Below, in pieces: positions 1 through 8,894 of a DNA stretch of 44,531 nt (positions are counted from its first letter, which is position 1; the number at the start of each line of letters is the position of its first letter). A program made the position numbers and the translations under genes. The notes under the pieces are model-generated. The model saw only the letters and a list, made by a program, of their open reading frames with translations. It did not search any database and was not told the origin of the DNA. Source of the DNA: Planobispora longispora (lineage in GTDB: Bacteria > Actinomycetota > Actinomycetes > Streptosporangiales > Streptosporangiaceae); assembly GCF_016863135.1 (NCBI RefSeq), contig NZ_BOOH01000075.1, positions 1-44,531 on the forward strand. Direction: 5' to 3'.

Positions 1-68
1 CCGGGGTGCGCGCCGTACCGGCGCCAACCGCGCCGTACCGCCACGCGCCGTAGGCGCACCCCGCGCTG

Positions 69-3000
69 TCACCACGAGTCGACGAACAGGCCCTCGGGCC
101 GGAGGGGCGGCACGGGTGAGGCGCGCAGGGCGCGGCCCAGCCACTCCCGCGTCTCCGCGGGGTCGATCACCGCGTCGATCTCCAGGTGCGCCGCCACGTT
201 GACGGCCCGGCCCTGCTCGTAGGCGAGGGCGACCATGTCCTGGAACAGTTTCTCCCGCTCTCCGGGGTCGGCGACGGCCTCCAGCTCGCGCCGCATCGAC
301 AGCCGGACGGCGCCCTCCAGCCCCATCCCGCCGAACTCGCCGGTGGGCCAGGCCACGTTCAGCGCCGGGGAGTGGAAGGCGCCGCCCGTCATGGCCTGGG
401 CGCCCAGGCCGTACCCCTTGCGCAGCGTCACGCTGAACAGCGGGACGGTCAGCTTCGCCGCCCGCAGGAACAGCCGGCAGACGTGCCGGACGGCCGCCTC
501 CCGCTCGGAGGCGGGCCCGACCATGAATCCGGGCGTGTCGACCAGGGAGAGCACCGGCAGCCGGTGCGCCTCGCACAGGTTGAGGAAGCGGGCCGCCTTG
601 TCGGCGTTCGCCGCGGTGATCGCCCCGCCGAGGACGGCGGGGTCGTTGGCCAGCACGCCGAACGGCCGGCCCTCGAAACGCGCCAGGGCGGTGATCATGC
701 CGGGGGCGAAGGCCGCCCGCAGTTCGAGCACCGAGCCGGTGTCGGCGAGCGTGTCCAGCACCCGGCGGACGTCGTACACGCGCTGGCGGTCCTCGGGCAG
801 CAGGAACCGCAGCTCGCGCTGGTCGGCGCAGGACCAGCCGGCGAGGTCGCCCTGGAAGTAGGCCAGGTACCGCCGGGCCGTCGCCGCGGCCTCCTCCTCG
901 TCCTCCACCACGATGTCGCAGACGCCGTTGGGCGCCTGCACGCTCACCGGGCCGATCTCCTCGGGGGTGTGGACGCCCAGGCCGCCTCCCTCGATCATGG
1001 CGGGGCCGCCCATCCCGATCGTGCTGTCGCGGGTGGCGATGATGACGTCGCAGCAGCCCAGCAGCGCCGCGTTCCCGGCGAAGCAGCGGCCGTTGACGAC
1101 GCCGACGAGCGGCACGCGACCGCTCAGCTCCGCGAAGCGCACGAACGAGGTGGTGTCCAGGGCCGAGACCCAGGGGGCGTCGGTGTCGCCGGGCCGTCCC
1201 CCGCCTCCCTCGGCGAACAGCACCAGCGGCCACCTCCACCGCCCGGCCAGCTCGACGAGGCGGTCCAGCTTGCGGTGGTTGTTGTAGCCCTGCGTGCCCG
1301 CGAGGACGGTGTAGTCGTAGGCGGCCACGGCGCAGGCCGCGCCGGGGCCGAACAGGTCGGCGTTGACCGTGCCGACCCCGGTGATCAGGCCGTCCGCCGG
1401 GGTCCGCCGGAGCAGCTCCTCCTCGCCCCGGCGGCGGCGCTGGGCCGCGACGGCGAAGGCGCCGTACTCGTTGAGGCTGTCCGGGTCCAGCAGGGCGGCC
1501 ACGTTCTCACGGGCGGTGCGGTGGCCGAGGGCGTGACGCCGGGCCACCGGCTCCGGCCGCGCGGGGTCGCGCGTCAGCTCCCACCGCTCCCGCACCTCGC
1601 GCAGGGCGGGGCGGACGTGGTCCAGGTCCTGCGGCGCCGGGGCGGCCGTGTCCCGCGCGTCCTCCTGCCCGCCGTACGGCTCCAGGAACAGCACGGGACG
1701 GCCGTCGGCGACCGTGTCGCCGATCCGGACGGCGAGCCCGTGGACCCGCCCGCCCACCGGCGCCTCAACTGGGAAGCGCATCTTCATGGCCTCCAGGACG
1801 GCCAGCGTCTGACCGGCGCGTACGGCGGCGCCCGGCCCGGCCTCGACGGCGATCACGGTTCCGGACGTGGGCGCGGCGACCGCCACGGTCCCCGGCGGCA
1901 CGGCGGCCTCGGACGCGTCCGGGACGCCGGACGGACCGTCCGCTCCCCCGGCGGTGTTCTCCGCGGGGTCCGGGAGGAAACGTCCCCTCGGCAGCGCCTC
2001 CGCGGCGGCGAGCAGCTCCGGCAGGCGCGTCTCCAGCCAGGCCGTCGTCACCTGCGCGTCGCGGAGTGCGGGCTGATCGAGTACGGCGCGCAGCAGCCCG
2101 ATGTTGGTCGCCACCCCCTCGATCCGGAACTCGCTCAGCGCCCGCGCCGCCCGGCGCAGCAGCGCCGGGAGGTCGGAGCCGGAGCGGGAGACGACCAGCT
2201 TGGCCAGCAGGGTGTCGAAGCCCAGCCCGGGAGAGAACCCGGCGCGGGCGAAGGCGTCCACCCGCAGGCCGGGGCCGCCGGGCGGCTCGAAGGCGCGCAG
2301 CGTGCCGCCCGACACGCTCACCCGCCCGTCGGGCGACAGGCTCTCCATGGTGACGCGCAGCTGTACGGCGGAGGCCGCCGGGGGCGGGAGGGAGGGGTCG
2401 AGATGCCCTTCCAGTCCCAGGTCGCGCAGGCGGGCGCCCGCCGCGATCCGGAGCTGGGCGGCCACGAGATCGACCCCGGTCAGTTCCTCGGTGACGGTGT
2501 GCTCGACCTGGAGGCGCGGGTTGACCTCGATGAAGAAGAACGCGCCGTCGGGCCCGACGAGGAACTCGACGGTGCCCAGCCCCTCGTACCGGACCTCGCC
2601 GGCCAGCCGGAGGGCCGCCTCGATCAGCCGCGCCCGCAGGGCGGGATCCAGCGCCGGGGCGGGCGCGAACTCCATGAGCTTCTGGTGGCGGCGCTGGACG
2701 CTGCAGTCGCGCTCCCACAGGTGGGCCACCCGGTGGCCGTCGCCGACGATCTGGACCTCGACGTGGCGCGCGTCCTCGACGAACGCCTCCACGTACAGGC
2801 CGCCGGCGCCGGACGCCGCCAGGGCCTCGGCTCCGGCCTCGGCGTGGGCCGCCGCCAGGGCGGCCCTGTCCCGGACGACCCGGATGCCGCGCCCGCCCCC
2901 GCCGGCCAGCGCCTTGAGCACCACGGCGCGGCCGTCCAGCGCGTCCATGAACGCCCCGGCCAGCTCCGGCGTGGCGGCCTCCGGGGTGCCCGGGACGACG

Positions 3001-3389
3001 GGCACCCCCGCCCGGCCGGCCAGGGCGCGGGCGGCGGCCTTGTCGCCGAACGCCTCCAGCGTCGCCGCCGCGGGCCCGACGAAGACGATGCCCGCCTCAC
3101 CGCAGCGCCGGGCGAACTCGGCGCTCTCGCTCAGGAAGCCGTACCCCGGGTGCAGGTGCGTCGCCCCGGCCTCGACGGCCACGCCCAGGATCTTCTCCAT
3201 GTCCAGGTACGCCGCGGCGCCCCGGCCGGGCAGCGGCCGCGTCTCGTCGGCGTGGAGCACGTGCGGCGATCGCGCGTCGTCCTCGGAGTGGACCGCGACC
3301 GAGTGCCAGCCCAGGTCCGCGGCGGCCCGCGCGACGCGCACCGCCACCTCTCCCCGGTTGGCGATGAACAGCGTCGGGCTGCCGTGCAT
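69..3389 (-). CDS. Single-chain acyl-CoA carboxylase (biotin carboxylase + BCCP + carboxyltransferase)
   Basis: One polypeptide of 1106 aa holds all three activities that carboxylate an acyl-CoA using ATP, bicarbonate and biotin. The biotin carboxylase lies at about residues 1-460 (starting FIANRGEVAVRVARAA, with a glycine-rich ATP-grasp loop, RRHQKLMEFAPAP and EVNPRLQVEHTVTEE). The biotin carrier domain covers about 500-575, with the biotinylation motif EAMKM and its lysine at 536. The carboxyltransferase covers about 600-1106. This order and size match the long-chain acyl-CoA carboxylase type (LCC) known from mycobacteria, which forms a homo-hexamer; that assignment rests on architecture. 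I chose the ATG at 3389 because the family begins directly at the ANRGE strand; an in-frame start at 3485 would place the operator inside the gene. A 28-bp inverted repeat about 60 bp upstream suggests TetR control. The chain length of the substrate cannot be read from the sequence. Confidence 0.9.
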   Translation of the reverse strand: MHGSPTLFIANRGEVAVRVARAAADLGWHSVAVHSEDDARSPHVLHADETRPLPGRGAAAYLDMEKILGVAVEAGATHLHPGYGFLSESAEFARRCGEAGIVFVGPAAATLEAFGDKAAARALAGRAGVPVVPGTPEAATPELAGAFMDALDGRAVVLKALAGGGGRGIRVVRDRAALAAAHAEAGAEALAASGAGGLYVEAFVEDARHVEVQIVGDGHRVAHLWERDCSVQRRHQKLMEFAPAPALDPALRARLIEAALRLAGEVRYEGLGTVEFLVGPDGAFFFIEVNPRLQVEHTVTEELTGVDLVAAQLRIAAGARLRDLGLEGHLDPSLPPPAASAVQLRVTMESLSPDGRVSVSGGTLRAFEPPGGPGLRVDAFARAGFSPGLGFDTLLAKLVVSRSGSDLPALLRRAARALSEFRIEGVATNIGLLRAVLDQPALRDAQVTTAWLETRLPELLAAAEALPRGRFLPDPAENTAGGADGPSGVPDASEAAVPPGTVAVAAPTSGTVIAVEAGPGAAVRAGQTLAVLEAMKMRFPVEAPVGGRVHGLAVRIGDTVADGRPVLFLEPYGGQEDARDTAAPAPQDLDHVRPALREVRERWELTRDPARPEPVARRHALGHRTARENVAALLDPDSLNEYGAFAVAAQRRRRGEEELLRRTPADGLITGVGTVNADLFGPGAACAVAAYDYTVLAGTQGYNNHRKLDRLVELAGRWRWPLVLFAEGGGGRPGDTDAPWVSALDTTSFVRFAELSGRVPLVGVVNGRCFAGNAALLGCCDVIIATRDSTIGMGGPAMIEGGGLGVHTPEEIGPVSVQAPNGVCDIVVEDEEEAAATARRYLAYFQGDLAGWSCADQRELRFLLPEDRQRVYDVRRVLDTLADTGSVLELRAAFAPGMITALARFEGRPFGVLANDPAVLGGAITAANADKAARFLNLCEAHRLPVLSLVDTPGFMVGPASEREAAVRHVCRLFLRAAKLTVPLFSVTLRKGYGLGAQAMTGGAFHSPALNVAWPTGEFGGMGLEGAVRLSMRRELEAVADPGEREKLFQDMVALAYEQGRAVNVAAHLEIDAVIDPAETREWLGRALRASPVPPLRPEGLFVDSW

Positions 3390-3449
3390 CGGGCTCCTCA
3401 CTGCGCGGGCGTCGCCGTACGCCATGGGACAGCGGACCTGCCGGTCGAC

Positions 3450-3477
3450 CGGACATACCGATCGGTCGGTATGTCCG
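3450..3477. promoter_or_regulatory. TetR-type operator, 12-bp arms, 4-nt centre
   Basis: CGGACATACCGA and TCGGTATGTCCG are perfect reverse complements separated by TCGG. Only one base pair in the whole 28 bp breaks the dyad. It lies 61-88 bp upstream of the carboxylase start and on the promoter side of the amylase gene. A further ACATACC half-site follows at about 3482-3488. The ACCGA...TCGGT core is typical of TetR-family operators. No TetR gene is adjacent, so the regulator is elsewhere. Confidence 0.75.
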
Positions 3478-3655
3478 CCGAACATACCACCGTCCCCCGC
3501 GCCCCCGGCAGCCGCCGCCGGGGCGGCCCCGGACGGGAGACCCGCACGCCAAGATGGCCGCGGAGATCCTGGACCCGTTCCCGCCCTCCCGGTTGGATGG
3601 GTCTTCTACGGCCGAACCCGACGGGCCGTCCGCGGACGGCGAACGGGAGGAGACC

Positions 3656-5473
3656 ATGGCGACCCCCATCCCCGGCCCCGCGCCGGCCACGCTCGCCGGG
3701 CTCGACCTGACCCCGCGCGAGCAGGTCCGGCCGAGCCCGGTCACCTGGCGGGACCAGATCCTGTACTTCCTGCTGCCCGATCGCTTCAGCGACGGCGGTG
3801 AGGCGGGACGCCCCCGGTTCGACCGGGCCCGCCCGGAGGAGTTCCGGGTCTCCGACCACCGGGCGTGGGAGGAGGCGGGCACGCGCTTCCAGGGCGGGAC
3901 GCTGAAGGGGATCACCGGCAGGCTCGGCTACCTGCGCGGGCTCGGCGTCACCACGCTGTGGATCGGGCCGGTCTGGCGGCAGCGGCCGGACCTGCAGACC
4001 TACCACGGCTACGGCATCCAGGACTTCCTGGACGTCGATCCGCGCTTCGGCACCCGCCAGGACCTGCGGGACCTGGTCGACGCGGCGCACGGCCTCGGGA
4101 TGTACGTCCTGCTGGACGTGATCTACAACCACACCGGGGACAACTGGTTCTACGACCGCGACGGCGAGGCCGTCAGCGATCTCCCCTACCGGTTCCGGCC
4201 GCCCCACCCCGTCCACGGCTGGCGCTCGGCGACGGGCAGGAGCGTACGGGAGATCGGGTCGCGGGACGACGGCGTCTGGCCGGTCGAGTTCCAGCGCGCC
4301 GACTGGTACACCCGCGCCGGGCGGATCGGCCGCTGGGACCCCGAGCCCTGGGAGCATCCGCTCCACCCCGACAACGAGTTCCGGCGCGGCGACTTCTTCA
4401 CGCTCAAGGACCTCGCCCTGGACCGCGACGACGCCCTCTCGGCCGTCATCGACGTCTACAAGTACTGGATCGCGCTCAGCGACTGCGACGGCTTCCGCAT
4501 CGACACCGTCAAGCACGTCTCCTGGGAGGCCTCGCGCAACTTCTGCGGCGCGATCCGCGAGTACGCCGAGTCCATCGGGAAGGAGAACTTCCTGCTGCTC
4601 GGCGAGGTGACCGGGGGCGGCGCCATGGCCCGCCACTACCTGGACGTCTTCGGCCGCAACGTCGACGCCGTGCTCGACATCGGCGAGCCCGCCCGGCTCC
4701 TGGCCGACCTGGTCAAGGGATCCGCCGCGCCCGCGGAGTTCTTCGGCCAGTTCCGCGGGCACGACATCCTCGGCGGCCACCGCGAGACCGGCCGCTACCA
4801 CGTGTCGATACTGGACGACCACGACATGGTCGGCCGCGCCAAGCGGCGGTTCTGCGCGGGCGGCGGCGCTCCGGAACGGGTCGCGCACGCGGTCGGCGTC
4901 CAGCTCACCACGCTCGGCATCCCCTGCGTCTACTACGGCACCGAGCAGGCCTTCGACGGCGCGGCCCCCGGCGGCGACGGCGACGACCGCTACCTCCGGG
5001 AGAGCATGTTCGGCGGCTCCTTCGGCGCCTTCCGGACCTCCGGCTGCCACTTCTTCGACCCCGGCCACCCCGCCTACCTGCGCATCGCGGCGATCGCCGC
5101 GCTGCGCAACCGGGCCGACCGCGTCGGGCTCACGCTGCGGCGGGGCCGCATGTACCTCCGCGAGACGGACGAGGGAGGCGGTTTCCGGTTCCCTCAGGCC
5201 GGTGAGCTGACCGCCTGGTCACGGCTGCTCCACGACCAGGAGGTGCTCATCGCCCTCAACACCGACGGCGCGCGCCCCCGGCGGGCGGAGATCACGGTCC
5301 ACGCGCCCTTCCACCGCGACGGATCGGCCATGACGGTGCTCTACCGCGGGGACTGGAAGGACGAGCAGCTGCGTGATCCGCCGGCGGGCGAGGTCGTGCC
5401 GGTCGTCTTCCGGGACGGGCGCGGCGCCGTACGGCTCGAGCTGCCCCCGGCGGGGATGATGATCCTGGCGTGA
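3656..5473 (+). CDS. Alpha-amylase family (GH13) glycoside hydrolase
   Basis: The 605-aa protein is a retaining alpha-glucan hydrolase or transferase acting inside the cell: it has no signal peptide. The four GH13 regions are present: DVIYNH (residues 154-159), GFRIDTVKH with the nucleophile D283 and its partner R281, LLGEVTG with the acid/base E317, and LDDHDM with D390 (normally NHD, here DHD). A C-terminal beta-sandwich follows from about residue 520. The ATG at 3656 is preceded by GGGAGG at 3645-3650; an upstream in-frame start at 3554 lacks such a site. It is divergent from the carboxylase and shares its promoter region, but I see no metabolic link. Substrate (maltodextrin, glycogen or trehalose-related) is not determined. 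Confidence 0.88.
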   Translation: MATPIPGPAPATLAGLDLTPREQVRPSPVTWRDQILYFLLPDRFSDGGEAGRPRFDRARPEEFRVSDHRAWEEAGTRFQGGTLKGITGRLGYLRGLGVTTLWIGPVWRQRPDLQTYHGYGIQDFLDVDPRFGTRQDLRDLVDAAHGLGMYVLLDVIYNHTGDNWFYDRDGEAVSDLPYRFRPPHPVHGWRSATGRSVREIGSRDDGVWPVEFQRADWYTRAGRIGRWDPEPWEHPLHPDNEFRRGDFFTLKDLALDRDDALSAVIDVYKYWIALSDCDGFRIDTVKHVSWEASRNFCGAIREYAESIGKENFLLLGEVTGGGAMARHYLDVFGRNVDAVLDIGEPARLLADLVKGSAAPAEFFGQFRGHDILGGHRETGRYHVSILDDHDMVGRAKRRFCAGGGAPERVAHAVGVQLTTLGIPCVYYGTEQAFDGAAPGGDGDDRYLRESMFGGSFGAFRTSGCHFFDPGHPAYLRIAAIAALRNRADRVGLTLRRGRMYLRETDEGGGFRFPQAGELTAWSRLLHDQEVLIALNTDGARPRRAEITVHAPFHRDGSAMTVLYRGDWKDEQLRDPPAGEVVPVVFRDGRGAVRLELPPAGMMILA

Positions 5474-5528
5474 CGCCGCGCTCGGGCGCAACCCTCAGGT
5501 CCGGGCCCGGCGTTCCGATGGCAGGGGT

Positions 5529-6812
5529 ATGAGGTCCGTCACAACGCCTGCCGGGACGCCCGCCGCGACGTCCGGAGGACGGGCATTCTCGCGGCTGTTC
5601 ACGCTGTTCGCCGTGGCGAGTCTCGTGCAGGTGACCCTGCTCGGCGTCATGCTGGTCCGCGGGTACTCCGAGGACGCGGTTGCGGAGGGCCTGCAGCGCG
5701 GGCGCGCCCAGGCCAAGCTCATCCAGGAGATGGTGATCTCACCGGCCGTCACCACCGACGACCTCGTCCTCGCCCCGGACGAGCTGCGCCGGGTGCGCAC
5801 GGCCATCCGGGCGGCCATCTTCCACGGATCGGTGGTCCGGCTCCTGCTGCGCGACCGGAGCGGGCGGGTGGTGGTCTCCGACGACGAGACGGAGCGCACG
5901 GTGGAGCCCGCCGACGCGGAGGGGCTGGCCGCCGCCGCGCGGGGCCACACGCGCGTGTCCGTCCTGGACGACCCCGTGCCCGAGGCCGGCACGCCCGGCG
6001 TCATCTGGGTGGCGCAGCCCGTGCGTTCCATCGCCGACGGCAGGGTGATCGGGACGCTGGAGCTGTACCTGCCCTACGACGCCGTCGTCGCGCAGGCCCA
6101 GGAGCGGCTGGAGCGGGCGTGCTGGCGGCTGGGCCCCGGCCTGGCCGGGCTGTACGTGGTGCTGGTCGCCATCGCCTGGTCGGCCACCCGCAGGCTGCGC
6201 CGCCACGCCGAGCGGCACGAGCACGCCTCCCTGCACGACCCGCTGACCGGTCTGGGCAACCGCAAGCTGTTCCGGCAGCGGGCGGGGCAGGCGGGCAAGC
6301 GGGCGGCGGCGGGCGAGCGCGGAGCGGTCGTCCTGGTGGACCTGGACTACTTCAAGCAGGTCAACGACACCCTCGGCCACCACGTCGGCGACGGCCTGCT
6401 CCAGGTGGTCGCCGAACGCCTGACGGCGGGGCTGCGCGGCAGCGACACGGTGGCCCGGCTCGGCGGCGACGAGTTCGGGCTGATCCTGCCCGGCGTCGCC
6501 GACGCCGAGGTGGCGGTGCGGCTGCTGGAGCGCATCCGCGACCGGCTCACGCAGCAGGCGCAGGTCGAGTCCCACACGCTGCCCGTGCACGCCAGCTTCG
6601 GCATCGCGCTCTATCCGGACCACGGCGACGGCGTCGACGACTGGCTGCGCTGCGCCGACGCGGCGATGTACCGGGCCAAGCGGGGCGGCATCGTGGTCTA
6701 CGACTCCGCCGGCCCCGCGGAGGAGAACGCCGACGGGAACGCGGACGGAGAGGGTGGCGCCCGCCGTCCGGCCGGTCCGGCGGCCGCGGACCGGCCGGAG
6801 GTGTCGGCGTGA
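5529..6812 (+). CDS. Membrane diguanylate cyclase (GGDEF)
   Basis: The 427-aa protein makes cyclic di-GMP from two GTP. A first membrane helix (about residues 22-44) is followed by an extracytoplasmic sensor region of about 150 residues and a second helix (about 198-215). A cytoplasmic GGDEF domain follows, with the intact signature GGDEF at 312-316. An RxxD inhibitory site (R303, D306) lies exactly five residues before it, so product inhibition is expected. There is no EAL domain. The stop codon overlaps the start of the next gene by one base, so the cyclase and the binding protein are probably made together. The ribosome binding site is weak (AGGG close to the ATG). Confidence 0.9.
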   Translation: MRSVTTPAGTPAATSGGRAFSRLFTLFAVASLVQVTLLGVMLVRGYSEDAVAEGLQRGRAQAKLIQEMVISPAVTTDDLVLAPDELRRVRTAIRAAIFHGSVVRLLLRDRSGRVVVSDDETERTVEPADAEGLAAAARGHTRVSVLDDPVPEAGTPGVIWVAQPVRSIADGRVIGTLELYLPYDAVVAQAQERLERACWRLGPGLAGLYVVLVAIAWSATRRLRRHAERHEHASLHDPLTGLGNRKLFRQRAGQAGKRAAAGERGAVVLVDLDYFKQVNDTLGHHVGDGLLQVVAERLTAGLRGSDTVARLGGDEFGLILPGVADAEVAVRLLERIRDRLTQQAQVESHTLPVHASFGIALYPDHGDGVDDWLRCADAAMYRAKRGGIVVYDSAGPAEENADGNADGEGGARRPAGPAAADRPEVSA

Positions 6813-7762
6813 TGCGACGTTTCCTGGGGACGGTGGCGCTGGTGTGCGTGCTGCTGGGCGCGACCACGGCGGTCCTGGCCGAGTCCTCGTCCCGGGAGGA
6901 CGAACGCCCGCTGGTCCGCATCGGCCTGCACTCCTGGGTCGGTTACCGGGCCAACGCCGAGGTCGTGAGACACCTGCTCGAGAACCGGCTCGGCTACCGC
7001 GTGGAACTGGTGCCGGTGGACGAGGAGCACGGCTGGAAGGCGCTGGCGGCGGGAACCCTCGACGCGCTCGTGGAGAACTGGGGGCACGAGGACCTGGCCG
7101 CCGTCCACGTCCACGAGCGCGCGACGGTGGTCGACGGGGGCCCGACCGGGAACACCGGCACCATCGGCTGGTACGTGCCCGAATACCTGGTCGAGCAGTA
7201 CCCGGGGATCACCGACTGGCGCAACCTCAACCGGTACGCCCATCTGTTCGCCACCCCGCAGAGCGCCGGGCGCGGGCGGCTCCTGGCCGCCTCCCCGTCG
7301 TACGTCACCCGCGATCAGGCATTGATCTCGAACCTCGGGCTGAACTACGTCCTGGAGTTCGCGGGCTCGGAGGACGCCGAGATCGACCAGGTCCGCAAGC
7401 TGTACGCCCAGCGCAAGCCGGTGCTGTTCTACTTCTACGAACCCCAGTGGCTGACCTGGCGCCTTCGGTTCCGGAAGATCGAACTTCCCGCCCACCGTCC
7501 CGGCTGCGACGCCGACGAGGCGACCGTCGCCTGCGACTACCCCGTGTACCGGCTCAACAAGCTGTTCAGCCGCGCCTTCGCCGACGGGGACAGTCCCGCC
7601 TACCGGATGCTGCGGAACTTCCGCTGGACCGACGCCGACCAGGCCACGGTCGCGGCCTGGATGGCCGGCGACCGCATGTCGCCGGAGAAGGCGGCCCGGC
7701 GGTGGGTCCAGGCCCACCAGGACGTGTGGCGGGAATGGATGTCCGGCGTGCACCGTCCGTGA
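6812..7762 (+). CDS. Glycine betaine/choline-type substrate-binding protein (OpuAC-like), orphan
   Basis: The 316-aa secreted protein has a signal peptide ending near AVLA|E (residues 1-24) with no lipobox. It continues as a type II periplasmic binding fold of the OpuAC/ProX family, which binds quaternary amines in an aromatic cage; candidate cage residues are the tryptophans in HSWVGY, ENWGHED, GWYVP and EPQWLTW. No permease or ATPase gene for such an importer is nearby. The ATG shares its first base with the stop codon of the diguanylate cyclase, implying translational coupling and a sensory rather than transport role (inference). A GTG three bases upstream is an alternative start. Confidence 0.85.
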   Translation: MRRFLGTVALVCVLLGATTAVLAESSSREDERPLVRIGLHSWVGYRANAEVVRHLLENRLGYRVELVPVDEEHGWKALAAGTLDALVENWGHEDLAAVHVHERATVVDGGPTGNTGTIGWYVPEYLVEQYPGITDWRNLNRYAHLFATPQSAGRGRLLAASPSYVTRDQALISNLGLNYVLEFAGSEDAEIDQVRKLYAQRKPVLFYFYEPQWLTWRLRFRKIELPAHRPGCDADEATVACDYPVYRLNKLFSRAFADGDSPAYRMLRNFRWTDADQATVAAWMAGDRMSPEKAARRWVQAHQDVWREWMSGVHRP

Positions 7763-7776
7763 GGGCTTCCCCCGTG

Positions 7777-7847
7777 TCCGGAGGGAGAGTTCTCCCCGCG
7801 TCCGGGTGAGAGTTCTCTCCGGGGCCGGGTGGGGGCTCTCCCCCCGG
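7777..7847. repeat. Three 23-bp-phased imperfect palindromic repeats
   Basis: Copies of a TCCGGGTGAGAGTTCTCTCC-like unit recur about every 23 bp. Units one and two are palindromes (GGGAGA-GT-TCTCCC at 7783-7796 and GAGA-GT-TCTC at 7808-7817); unit three is degenerate (GGGGG-CTCT-CCCCC). They lie between the binding-protein stop and the sirtuin start. About two helical turns separate the copies, as expected for cooperative operator sites, but a terminator role is also possible. Confidence 0.6.
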
Positions 7848-7869
7848 GGCCCGAGCAGGTGCGGACGTC

Positions 7870-8784
7870 ATGCACCATGGACAGGTGGCTCACGTGGTGA
7901 ACGAGGGTTCCGGTGGCATGGCCGGCGCATCGCCCGGCCGTCCGGGCGTGCTCGCCGACCCCCCGCTGCGGGCGATGGCCGATCTCGTCGCGGACGGCGA
8001 GGTGGTGGTCCTGAGCGGGGCCGGCATCTCCACCGAGTCCGGCATCCCGGACTACCGCGGGGAGAGCGGCCGCAGGCGGCGGGCCGAGCCGATGACGTAC
8101 CAGGCGTTCGTCGGCAGCGCCGCGGCCCGCCGGCGCTACTGGGCCCGCAGCCACCTGGGCTGGCGGCACATCGCCCGCGCCGTCCCCAACACCGGCCACC
8201 GCGCGGTCACCGAGCTCCAGGAGCGCGGGCTGATCGCCGGGGTCATCACCCAGAACGTCGACGGCCTGCACCAGGCCTCCGGCACGCGGGGGGTGATCGA
8301 GCTGCACGGCGGTCTCGACCGCGTGCGCTGCCTCGGCTGCGGTGAACGCACCTCCCGCGCCCTGCTCGACCAGCGCCTGCGCGTCGCCAACCACGGCTGG
8401 CGGGCCGAGGCCGCCACGGTCAACCCGGACGGCGACGCCGTCCTGGCCGACGACCTGATCGACTCCTTCGCCGTCGTGGACTGCCTCGGCTGCGGCGGCC
8501 TGCTCAAGCCCGACGTGGTGTTCTTCGGCGAGAACGTGCCGCGCGAACGGGTCCAGGAATGCTACGCGCTGACCGAACGCGCCGGCATGCTGCTCGTCCT
8601 CGGATCCTCGCTGACCGTGATGTCCGGATACCGGTTCGTCCGCCACGCCGCCGGGCGCGCCATCCCCGTCGCGATCATCAACCAGGGTCCGACGCGGGGC
8701 GACGCCCACGCCTTCCAGCTCCTGGACGCCCCGCTCGGCCCCGCCCTCACCGCGCTCCTGTCGGAGCTCGGCCCGGCGCGGTGA
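7870..8784 (+). CDS. NAD-dependent protein deacylase, Sir2 family
   Basis: A sirtuin of up to 304 aa that removes acyl groups from lysines using NAD. The NAD-binding signature GAGISTESGIPDYRG has the class II (SIRT4-like) form. TQNVDGLH and the catalytic histidine in ELHGG (H146) follow. Zinc ligands are two Cx2C pairs (RCLGCGE and DCLGCGG). GSSLTVMSGY forms the end of the Rossmann fold. The start is uncertain: ATG 7870, GTG 7894 and ATG 7918 are all in frame before the first conserved motif and none has a strong ribosome binding site. The cluster of palindromic repeats directly upstream may control it. Confidence 0.88.
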   Translation: MHHGQVAHVVNEGSGGMAGASPGRPGVLADPPLRAMADLVADGEVVVLSGAGISTESGIPDYRGESGRRRRAEPMTYQAFVGSAAARRRYWARSHLGWRHIARAVPNTGHRAVTELQERGLIAGVITQNVDGLHQASGTRGVIELHGGLDRVRCLGCGERTSRALLDQRLRVANHGWRAEAATVNPDGDAVLADDLIDSFAVVDCLGCGGLLKPDVVFFGENVPRERVQECYALTERAGMLLVLGSSLTVMSGYRFVRHAAGRAIPVAIINQGPTRGDAHAFQLLDAPLGPALTALLSELGPAR

Positions 8785-8789
8785 CGGGA

Positions 8790-8894
8790 TCCGCGCTCAC
8801 CCCTCCCCGGGCCGCCCCTCCGATTCCGCGTTCACCCCTCCCCAGCCCGCTCCTCCGAGTCCGGGCTCACTCCTTCCCGGGCCGCTCGTCCGGG
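8790..8894. repeat. 35-bp minisatellite, three copies plus a partial fourth
   Basis: Three head-to-tail units start at 8790, 8825 and 8860, each beginning TCCG(C/G)G(C/T)TCAC and ending in CTCCGA or GTCCGG; a fourth starts at 8895 and fades after about 10 bp. The array begins just after the sirtuin stop and runs into the SDR gene from its 3' side. The third copy contains the SDR stop codon and its last codons, so copy number would not alter the upstream reading frame but could change the end of the protein. Confidence 0.75.

Noticed and set aside
186-3710. 1174-aa open frame on the plus strand opposite the carboxylase
   Set aside because: It has no domain character, is Arg/Gly/Pro-rich and is the shadow of the carboxylase reading frame in GC-rich DNA.
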